DNA from: a virus
Strand: one strand, 5' to 3'
DNA length: 52,813 nucleotides
IMG/VR virus record: IMGVR_UViG_3300042308_001282
Location: 1-52,813 of that record
The position numbers were made by a program, and so were the translations under genes. Each line of letters starts with the position of its first letter. Position 1 is the first letter of the stretch. Below the pieces are notes generated by a model that was not told where the DNA came from, did not search any database, and saw only the letters and a program-made list of their open reading frames with translations. Below are positions 47,505 through 52,813 of this stretch, in pieces.

Positions 47505-48194
47505 ATGAGAGTAGATCTTCATAACTTTTTTCAGTATTATGATCCAAAGAATCCTAAACATGTTGCAGCAGTCGAACAACTAGAAGTTGACTTAAAGGAT
47601 TCTCCTCTACTTGACGATAGTTCTAATTGGGTCAAAATTTATAGAACAAAACCAACTGTTCCGGGAGTCCTACCCGTTCCTTTTTATCCACAGACAGATA
47701 ATTATAGAGATGCGCAAAGAACCTGCAATTCATCTGCTTGTGCAATGTGCCTAGAGTATTTCAAACCAGGCACTCTCCAAGGAGCAAAGGGTGATGATAC
47801 CTATATTCAAAAAGTATTTGCAATTGGTGATACAACTGATCACACCGTACAGACAAAAGTTCTGGAAGGTTATGGTATTAAGTCACGATTTAGTTACAAT
47901 CTTGGGTTTGCTGATCTTGATCGTGAGTTATCCGCTGGGAGACCTGTTGTTATTGGTATCCTTCACAGGGGCACTCTATCTGCACCTACTGGTGGGCACA
48001 TGGTTGTAGTGATTGGGAAGAGAGGTGAGGATTATGTTGTGAACGATCCTTACGGTTCTCTGAATGATGGATATACTGGACCAGTCACAAACGGTAAAGG
48101 TGCGGTGTATAAGAAATCTGATCTGAACTTCCGTTGGTTAGAAAAAGGTAAAGATAAGACTGGTTGGGGGCGTATTTTTGACGCAAAAAAGTAG
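47505..48194 (+). CDS. C39-like cysteine peptidase, zero-frame product
   Basis: 229 residues. VPFYPQTDNYRDAQRTCNSS, then ACAMCLEYF, is the catalytic Cys region of peptidase C39-like proteins; TGGHMVVVIGKRGEDYVVND carries the His and Asn/Asp. It may be peptidoglycan-active. The gene ends ...GCA AAA AAG TAG. This A AAA AAG heptamer is a classical -1 slip site, followed four bases later by a 13-bp stem-loop. The -1 frame continues into a lysozyme domain that has no start codon of its own. An AATAAATAGAATA motif at 47475-47487 could be its late promoter. Confidence 0.85.
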   Translation: MRVDLHNFFQYYDPKNPKHVAAVEQLEVDLKDSPLLDDSSNWVKIYRTKPTVPGVLPVPFYPQTDNYRDAQRTCNSSACAMCLEYFKPGTLQGAKGDDTYIQKVFAIGDTTDHTVQTKVLEGYGIKSRFSYNLGFADLDRELSAGRPVVIGILHRGTLSAPTGGHMVVVIGKRGEDYVVNDPYGSLNDGYTGPVTNGKGAVYKKSDLNFRWLEKGKDKTGWGRIFDAKK

Positions 48195-48251
48195 AAAGTT
48201 CTACTCCTGATTCGAGTAAAAGTGATATATCCATAAAAGGAGTAGAACTTA
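48185..48251 (+). promoter_or_regulatory. Predicted -1 ribosomal frameshift signal
   Basis: Slippery A-AAA-AAG at 48185-48191, zero-frame TAG at 48192-48194, then stem AAGTTCTACTCCT (48196-48208) / AGGAGTAGAACTT (48238-48250), 13 perfect base pairs with a 29-nt loop. Confidence 0.72.
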
Positions 48252-48685
48252 TAAAAGAATTTGAAGGATGTCACTTAAATGCTTATCCAGACCCTTTAAC
48301 AAAAGGACCACCGATTACAATTGGTTGGGGAAGCACTAGAGACTTTGACGGAACGCCATTTAAAATAGGTAGAGTGATTACTCAAAAGTATGCAGACACT
48401 CTACTTGAGTTTGATTTAAAGAATAGATTTTTACCATCACTTCAAAGAATACCTTACTGGAATGAAATGAATGAAAATCAACAAGGAGCTCTTCTATCTT
48501 TTGCTTATAATCTTGGTGCTGGTTTTTACGGGTCTTCCAATTTTAATACCATAACCAGAGTTCTTAAGAATAAAGAGTGGTCTAAAGTTCCTGATGCTTT
48601 ATATCTTTACCGCAATCCTGGAACAAGTGTGGAAGCGGGTTTGAAAAGAAGAAGAGTTGCAGAAGGTAAACTCTGGTCTTCTTAA
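48191..48685 (+). CDS. GH24 lysozyme domain expressed by -1 frameshift (fusion with C39 peptidase)
   Basis: Open in the -1 frame from the slip site to TAA 48683-48685. The catalytic region GVELIKEFEGCHLNAYPDPL (Glu in EFEG, Asp in PDP) and ITIGWGSTRD (Thr/Ser position) match GH24 muramidases. NENQQGALLSFAYNLGAG and a GLKRRRVAEGKLW tail complete the fold. There is no ATG, GTG or TTG before the catalytic residues; the first GTG is 48374, beyond them. Expression as a peptidase-lysozyme fusion is the simplest reading; a one-base sequencing error in the A run is the alternative. Confidence 0.78.
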   Translation, partial: VESSTPDSSKSDISIKGVELIKEFEGCHLNAYPDPLTKGPPITIGWGSTRDFDGTPFKIGRVITQKYADTLLEFDLKNRFLPSLQRIPYWNEMNENQQGALLSFAYNLGAGFYGSSNFNTITRVLKNKEWSKVPDALYLYRNPGTSVEAGLKRRRVAEGKLWSS

Positions 48686-48918
48686 TCATCCATCTTTGCT
48701 TTTAATCCAAGCAACGCAGTAAACAAAGTAAACAACGCACTATATCCTTTGTCTATAGAGTTTTCGCACTTTATAGATGGGGGATTTTTTAATTCTCCTT
48801 TTGCATTGGCACTTTCAATAGATCCAGGGATCATAAAGTTGCAGTTGGTAAATGTAATACCAACATACCCTACAGTGCAAACTACAATAATAATGATTAA
48901 TTTGTCTAGTATTTTCAT
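48682..48918 (-). CDS. Small membrane protein, possible holin
   Basis: 78 residues, minus strand. N-terminal helix LDKLIIIIVVCTVGYVGITF, a polar middle with two Cys, and a second hydrophobic stretch YSALFTLFTALLGLKAK. It converges on the lysozyme gene with a 4-bp overlap. Size, two hydrophobic segments and position next to a muramidase are compatible with a holin, but no family match is recognised. Coupled by ATGA to the upstream minus gene. Confidence 0.65.
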   Translation of the reverse strand: MKILDKLIIIIVVCTVGYVGITFTNCNFMIPGSIESANAKGELKNPPSIKCENSIDKGYSALFTLFTALLGLKAKMDD

Positions 48919-49106
48919 CTTCCTTCTTGTTTATGAATCCAAGTTTTTAACTCATGTAAATATTGCCTGAGTTGATCTGCTTTCTGAAGATGCCACAAAT
49001 CACCACTCTTGAAATACTCTTGAGTGTGATTGTCTATTGCTTTTAAAATATTATGGATGGGAGCGTTCCAAGGTTCACGCTTTGGTGTATTCCACTCTCG
49101 TGGCAT
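48915..49106 (-). CDS. Conserved cyanophage protein (63 aa)
   Basis: Minus strand, MPREWNTPKREPWNAPIHNI, then helical (YFKSGDLWHLQKADQLRQYL) and basic. GTGAGGG precedes the ATG. Its stop overlaps the next minus gene (ATGA). Function unknown; proteins of this design recur in cyanophages. Confidence 0.72.
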   Translation of the reverse strand: MPREWNTPKREPWNAPIHNILKAIDNHTQEYFKSGDLWHLQKADQLRQYLHELKTWIHKQEGR

Positions 49107-49112
49107 ATGCCC

Positions 49113-49226
49113 TCACTTTTTCTTGCCACCGTTTTTTGCTTTTTTCGCAGTTGCATTGCCTTGATTTTGCTTGGGTTGCTTGCCACCAGCAGAACCCTTC
49201 TTACCTTTGTTTGCAGACTTTGCCAC
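49113..49226 (-). CDS. Lys/Gly-rich basic peptide (37 aa)
   Basis: Minus strand from GTG 49226 to TGA at 49113-49115. MAKSANKGKKGSAGGKQPKQ to KKAKNGGKKK is a disordered, histone-tail-like sequence, 6 bp ahead of the next minus gene. The GTG start is supported by GGGAC upstream, but initiation is uncertain. A nucleic-acid-binding role is likely from composition. Confidence 0.55.
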   Translation of the reverse strand: MAKSANKGKKGSAGGKQPKQNQGNATAKKAKNGGKKK

Positions 49227-49305
49227 TGCACCGTCCCAGATGATACAATGATATTTAGGGAAAACGGTTCTTATTTATACTGTGCCACCTGAGCAATTGG
49301 ACCTA

Positions 49306-49334
49306 TTGACAGCGTTTCCTAACGGTGCTATGAT
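49306..49334 (+). promoter_or_regulatory. psbA promoter (sigma70 type, with late-type overlap)
   Basis: TTGACA (49306-49311), 17 bp, TATGAT (49329-49334), running into GATAAATAGG. A leader of about 170 nt to ATG 49506 follows; a longer in-frame ATG at 49458 is not the D1 start. Confidence 0.75.
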
Positions 49335-49505
49335 AAATAGGTAAACAAATGTTACGAGTCTCTCATAACTCTTAACATTGTTAAACACCCATTAACCGAG
49401 ACCTATGGGGTGTATAAATTACGTCTCTCATATCTTCTCTAGGGGTGAGAAGAAATATTGAACCCTGTTCGTCCCCACGAACTCTTACTTAACCCTTTTT
49501 CAAAT

Positions 49506-51879
49506 ATGACTGCTTCAATCGCTTCACGCCGTTCTGGCGAAAACCTCTGGGAACAATTCTGTTCCTGGGTAACTTCAACCGATAATAGACTGTATGTTGG
49601 TTGGTTCGGAGTCCTTATGATTCCTTGCCTTCTTGCTGCTACAACTTGTTTTATTATCGCTTTCATCGGTGCTCCCCCTGTAGACATAGACGGTATCCGT
49701 GAACCCGTTGCTGGTTCACTAATGTATGGAAACAACATCATCTCTGGTGCTGTTATTCCAAGTTCTAATGCCATTGGATTGCATTTTTACAGCATCTGGG
49801 ATGCTGCTTCTCTTGATGAGTGGCTTTATAAATAATATTGGGTCACTTTAAATCGGGTGAACTGCTGGAAAGCTAAGTTCTTTATGAAACACAAACATCA
49901 CCTTACTCCAAAATATCTTGGTGGTTCTAACGAATCCCAAAATCTTGTAGAAGTTTCTACAACTCAACACGCTATGTTTCATTATTGTAACTGGCGTCTT
50001 TGGGGAAACGAAGAAGATAAGATTGCTTGGAAAGCACTTGCAGGATACTCTAAAAAAGAGGAAATAATTCATCAAGTTATTTCTCTTGCAGGTAAAAGAG
50101 GTGGTAAGGTTGCAAAAGAAAGCGGACAACTTCGGTCTGCTGCTCTTAAACAACCAAGAAGTGTAAGGCAAAAGATTGGTAAAAATCTTATCAACTATGC
50201 CTACAAAAATCCAAAGAATGCAACACAAGAAACTCTTACTAATAGAAAATACAGTAAAGTATTTCACATTTATGAAAAACTAACTGAAAGGACTATTGGT
50301 AATCATCTTGGGGATGTAGTTTTTAATCCAGAAGAAGATAAAACACTCAAAACTGTTTGTTCTATTATTCTGGAAAAATATGGGGTAAAAGTTTATCCTT
50401 CACATCTTAATAGTGTTGCTAATGGAAATAGACTTTTAACAAGTGGTATTTCTTGTAGTTGGATTTTAGAGAATATGCCAATCAGCATCCAAGCCACAGA
50501 CGATACTTCTGTGGAAGGTTCAGAGACTACTGGGTTCAACAAGCGTGTTGAGTAATACCAGATTAGCGCCCGACATCTTATAAAAAATAAGATGAAGATA
50601 TAGTCCAGTCCATATGGAAACATATGGTTCCCCCGACTGCTATAATGGGGGTCCTTTCCAACTTGTTGTCTTCCACTTCCTCATCGGCATCTACTGCTAT
50701 ATGGGTCGTGAATGGGAACTCTCTTACCGTCTAGGTATGCGCCCTTGGATTATGGTTGCTTATAGCGCACCTGTTGCTGCTGCGAGTGCTGTATTCCTGG
50801 TCTATCCTTTCGGTCAAGGTTCTTTCTCTGATGCGATGCCTCTTGGTATCTCTGGTACATTCAACTACATGCTTGTATTCCAGGCAGAGCACAACATCCT
50901 GATGCACCCCTTCCACATGCTTGGAGTTGCTGGTGTCTTCGGTGGTTCTCTTTTCTCTGCTATGCACGGATCTCTTGTCACCTCTAGTCTTGTACGTGAG
51001 ACTACAGAAAATGAGTCACAGAACTACGGATACAAGTTCGGACAAGAAGAAGAAACCTACAACATTGTAGCTGCTCATGGTTATTTTGGTCGCCTTATCT
51101 TCCAATATGCTTCCTTCAATAACTCACGTTCACTTCACTTCTTCCTTGCTGCTTGGCCCGTTGTAGGCATCTGGTTCACTGCTCTTGGTGTTTCTACAAT
51201 GGCTTTTAACCTCAATCGTCGGGGTCCCGTCTTAGCAATTTGACGGTAAACATCGGGTGAACTGCTGGAAGCCCTCCATAAATGGGTAATCAGCATCCAA
51301 GTCCAAAGTACACTTTGGAAAGGTTCAGAGACTACCTGAGGAGTTCAGTCTCCTTAATAACAGGAATAAGTGCCCGACATCCTAAATGGATGAAGATATA
51401 GTCCACTCCTTAAAGATGGTAAATTTAAGGGTTCAGTGCAACGGTTTTAATTTCAATCAGTCCATCATTGACTCACAAGGTCGTGTCCTTAATACTTGGG
51501 CAGATGTACTGAATCGTGCAGGTCTCGGAATGGAGGTCATGCATGAACGGAACGCTAGATTTGTTGGTGTTCTTGCTTAGGAATAAGCATTAGTAAAATC
51601 GGGTTAAACGGGGAAACTCTCTATGAGACAATCCCGTACCAAGTCAGAAAGGGTTTAAGTTTTCTGAAAGGTCTAACGACTAGATGGTGAGTCCCAACAA
51701 TAATCCATCCACGAATGCCCGACATCCAGAACGGATGAAGAGATAGTCTGAACTTACTAGTGATAGTAAGAAGTAGAGGATAAAGAACCACTACGATAAC
51801 AAAATTGCACAACTTCCCACTTGACCTTGCCGCAGCAGAAGCAACACCAGTTGCTCTTACTGCTCCCGCAATCGGTTGA
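49506..51879 (+). CDS. psbA: Photosystem II D1 protein, gene split by three group I introns
   Basis: Exons 49506-49825, 50640-51212, 51439-51556 and 51808-51879 join in frame to 1083 nt, 360 residues plus stop, the normal D1 length. Joined codons read EWL|YNGGPF, FNL|NGFNF and ERNA|HNFPLD, matching D1. Each upstream exon ends in T and each intron in G, as group I splicing requires. [11 protein letters not shown] carries Glu at the D1 position 130 equivalent, the high-light type. Unusual residues FYSIWDAAS replace FYPIWEAAS. Phage D1 maintains photosystem II during infection. The psbA-psbD order is kept. Confidence 0.95.
49826..50639 (+). ncRNA. Group I intron 1 in psbA, HNH gene inside
   Basis: 814 nt. 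The internal guide GGTCACT (49841-49847) pairs with exon end AGTGGCT including the U-G splice pair. Core blocks are TCGGGTGAACTGCTGGAA (49853), AATCAGCATCCAAG (50480), GGTTCAGAGACTAC (50517) and GATGAAGATATAGTCCA (about 50591). A CATATG-GAAA-CATATG hairpin lies near the 3' end. Confidence 0.92.
49884..50555 (+). CDS. Intron-encoded HNH homing endonuclease
   Basis: 223 residues from ATG 49884; a GTG at 49857 falls in the ribozyme 5' core. HNH core [20 protein letters not shown], then [20 protein letters not shown]; Lys/Gly-rich middle, and a C-terminal [23 protein letters not shown]-binding-like segment. The last 25 codons (from [11 protein letters not shown]) overlap the ribozyme core. Related to the free-standing gene at 29857. 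Confidence 0.88.
   Translation: MKHKHHLTPKYLGGSNESQNLVEVSTTQHAMFHYCNWRLWGNEEDKIAWKALAGYSKKEEIIHQVISLAGKRGGKVAKESGQLRSAALKQPRSVRQKIGKNLINYAYKNPKNATQETLTNRKYSKVFHIYEKLTERTIGNHLGDVVFNPEEDKTLKTVCSIILEKYGVKVYPSHLNSVANGNRLLTSGISCSWILENMPISIQATDDTSVEGSETTGFNKRVE
51213..51438 (+). ncRNA. Group I intron 2 in psbA (no ORF)
   Basis: 226 nt, ending in G 51438. It shares the same core blocks in the same order as intron 1: ATCGGGTGAACTGCTGGAA (51252), AATCAGCATCCAAG, GGTTCAGAGACTAC and GATGAAGATATAGTCCA. Clearly a sibling of intron 1 without an endonuclease gene. The guide pairing with exon end AACCT is short (GGGGT). Confidence 0.9.
51557..51807 (+). ncRNA. Group I intron 3 in psbA (no ORF, different lineage)
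   Basis: 251 nt. Guide GGTGTTC (51566-51572) pairs with exon end GAACGCT with the terminal U-G pair. The core differs from introns 1 and 2: ACAATCCCGTACCAAGTCAG, GGTCTAACGACTAG and GATGAAGAGATAGTCTGAAC. It sits just before the D1 codon for the Mn-cluster His (H337 equivalent). Confidence 0.9.
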
Positions 51880-51887
51880 TATAATGA

Positions 51888-51913
51888 GAGACCCTTTACG
51901 GGTCTCTTTTTTT
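51888..51913 (+). terminator. psbA terminator
   Basis: GAGACCC-TTTAC-GGGTCTC followed by T7. Confidence 0.9.
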
Positions 51914-51927
51914 ATGCTATAATGGAG

Positions 51928-51960
51928 TTTAAGATTTTATAAATAGTTAAAAGATTAAAC
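51928..51960 (+). promoter_or_regulatory. Late promoter TATAAATA inside an imperfect hairpin
   Basis: TATAAATA (51938-51945) lies between GTTTAAGATTTT (51928-51939) and AAAAGATTAAAC (51949-51960), which pair with a GA/GA internal loop. It precedes the Endonuclease VII-like gene. Confidence 0.6.
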
Positions 51961-51966
51961 ACCATA

Positions 51967-52488
51967 ATGAGAACCACGAAGATTTGTAGAACCTGCACAC
52001 AAGAACTTCCTATCTCTGATTTTAGAGAAGGTCGTAGAAGATGTATTAGGTGTGAAGAAAAAACCTATGCAGAAAATTGGGCAAGTAAAACTCACATTAC
52101 TTGCAACAAGTGTGGTTTAGAAAAACTTATTTCTGAATATTATAAAGGTCATAAGAGGTGTAAGGATTGTTACAGTAAAGACTATAAAGACAAAAAACCT
52201 TCTTATGATGATAAGAAAGACTATATGTTAAAGTATACTTATGGGCAGGATTTTGGATTAACTGAATATCAAAATCTTTTGCAGGAACAGAATGAAGTAT
52301 GTGCTATTTGTTTAAATCCAAATACTAATGGTAGGAAGGATAGTAATAATCTTTATGTAGACCACGATCATAATACTGGAAAGGTTCGTGGATTGTTGTG
52401 TAGTAACTGCAATAGAATGCTTGGACTAGTAGGAGATAATATCGGCACACTAACTAATGCAGTTAAATACTTACAAAAGCACCAATAA
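51967..52488 (+). CDS. Endonuclease VII-like homing endonuclease next to psbA
   Basis: 173 residues. N-terminal zinc-binding pairs (CRTCTQEL, CIRCEE, CNKCGLEK, CKDCYS) precede the Endo VII/His-Me core CAICLNPNTNGRKDS...YVDHDHNTGKVRGLLCSNCNRML, with DHDH catalytic residues. GLVGDNIGTLTNAVKYLQKH is the family's C-terminal helix. A free-standing nuclease just 3' of psbA is reminiscent of F-CphI of phage S-PM2, which targets psbA intron sites. Confidence 0.88.
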   Translation: MRTTKICRTCTQELPISDFREGRRRCIRCEEKTYAENWASKTHITCNKCGLEKLISEYYKGHKRCKDCYSKDYKDKKPSYDDKKDYMLKYTYGQDFGLTEYQNLLQEQNEVCAICLNPNTNGRKDSNNLYVDHDHNTGKVRGLLCSNCNRMLGLVGDNIGTLTNAVKYLQKHQ

Positions 52489-52489
52489 T

Positions 52490-52612
52490 ATGTCTCATAA
52501 TAATCAACATCATCCTATGGAACCCTGGGTCATTTGGGCAGGTGTAGCTATGATGGTATTCACAGTTCTTGTGTTTGTTTTATTCACTCTTGGGCAGATT
52601 TATTGGGGATGA
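52490..52612 (+). CDS. Small membrane protein (40 aa)
   Basis: ATG 52490 to TGA 52610-52612. MSHNNQHHPMEPWVIWAGVA then a membrane helix (MMVFTVLVFVLFTLGQIYWG). It lies between psbA and psbD, one base after the nuclease stop. A photosystem-associated role is only contextual. Confidence 0.6.
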   Translation: MSHNNQHHPMEPWVIWAGVAMMVFTVLVFVLFTLGQIYWG

Positions 52613-52636
52613 GAATTAATACTCATTGACCTCTTT

Positions 52637-52652
52637 GTTAACATATGTTAAC
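52637..52652. promoter_or_regulatory. 16-bp perfect palindrome upstream of psbD
   Basis: GTTAACATATGTTAAC, a possible operator, overlapping a weak TTGACC (52626) 17-bp TAACAT (52649) promoter. ATAAATA at 52654-52660 follows as a late-type element. Confidence 0.5.
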
Positions 52653-52679
52653 ATAAATATGAGAAATCACTAGGAGGTT

Positions 52680-52813
52680 ATGACTTCTTCAACACTTTCG
52701 CAACCTATTTCACAACGAGGATGGTTTGATGTCCTGGATGACTGGCTTAAACGAGATCGCTTTGTATTTGTGGGTTGGTCTGGACTATTACTTTTTCCCA
52801 CTGCTTATCTTGC
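52680..52813 (+). CDS. psbD: Photosystem II D2 protein, 5' part (cut by window end)
   Basis: 44 residues visible from ATG 52680 under [27 protein letters not shown], then [20 protein letters not shown], is the D2 N-terminus ([21 protein letters not shown]). It partners D1 in photosystem II. Confidence 0.95.
   Translation, partial: MTSSTLSQPISQRGWFDVLDDWLKRDRFVFVGWSGLLLFPTAYL

Noticed and set aside
48374-48685. Independent lysozyme gene starting at GTG 48374
   Set aside because: This start would discard the catalytic Glu, Asp and Thr region, giving an inactive fragment; the frameshift fusion explains the full domain.
49043-49231. Minus-strand 62-codon frame upstream of psbA
   Set aside because: It overlaps the minus gene at 48915 and the Lys/Gly-rich frame in another register; the latter has the phage-like basic composition and better spacing.
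49458-49835. psbA as a truncated 125-codon gene ending at 49835
   Set aside because: The apparent end is intron sequence; exon joining restores a complete D1.
51386-51580. Separate 64-codon gene containing D1-like sequence
   Set aside because: It is psbA exon 3 with flanking intron sequence read as one frame.
1-52813. CRISPR array or integrase/attachment module
   Set aside because: No regularly spaced direct repeats and no integrase, excisionase or repressor genes were seen; the content is that of a lytic T4-like phage.

Overview
The window is a piece of a T4-like marine cyanophage (a cyanomyovirus), most likely infecting Synechococcus. It is AT-rich and almost every gene lies on the + strand. 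It combines T4 replication genes (gp62, regA, gp43, uvsX, gp41, gp61, nrdA, nrdB) with host-derived photosynthesis and stress genes (psbA, psbD, petF, hli, mazG, a cyanobacterial SLH/OprB porin) and a large tRNA array. No complete structural module (capsid, tail, terminase) is present.

Layout. (1) 1-9.2 kb is the replication and recombination block: a DNA adenine methylase sits between an upstream gene tail and gp62-regA, followed by hsp20, small conserved genes, gp43, uvsX, gp41 and mazG, mostly with ATGA/TAATG overlaps. (2) 9.2-17.2 kb is under late-type TATAAATA promoters. It encodes proteins with T4-like capsid-targeting or prohead-protease signals, among them a nucleotidyltransferase-like and a HAD-domain protein, then a virion-type protein and small conserved genes. 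(3) 17.3-24.6 kb carries primase gp61, whose 3' end was duplicated around an inverted GIY-YIG homing endonuclease gene, then nrdA/nrdB, a GIY-YIG nuclease, an RlpA-like secreted protein and a histone-like protein. (4) 25.0-29.8 kb holds about 25 tRNA or tRNA-like genes, a circularly permuted (two-piece) tmRNA, Dps, an HNH protein and a Phd-like antitoxin. Canonical sigma70 promoters (TTGACA-17-TATAAT) and mini-hairpins lie between them. (5) 31.2-42.7 kb is a tightly overlapping glycan operon: GDP-mannose 3,5-epimerase, glycosyltransferases, methyltransferases, a split transketolase, HldC and HldA heptose enzymes, a HAD phosphatase and a cupin. (6) 42.8-47.4 kb has the porin, a GIY-YIG homing gene, hli, petF, a second very short hli and a peroxiredoxin. 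(7) 47.5-49.2 kb has a C39 peptidase whose frame appears to be joined by -1 frameshifting to a GH24 lysozyme, facing a short minus-strand operon. (8) 49.3-52.8 kb has psbA interrupted by three group I introns (one with an HNH gene), an Endonuclease VII-like gene, and the start of psbD.

The strongest unusual signals are four. The A AAA AAG slip site plus 13-bp stem would create a peptidase-lysozyme fusion. The three-intron psbA rejoins to exactly 360 codons. The permuted tmRNA has a cyanobacterium-like tag. The primase 3'-end duplication marks a homing-gene invasion. A recurrent theme is a late promoter placed inside a hairpin just upstream of homing-endonuclease genes, which would restrict their translation to late transcripts, as known for T4 I-TevI.
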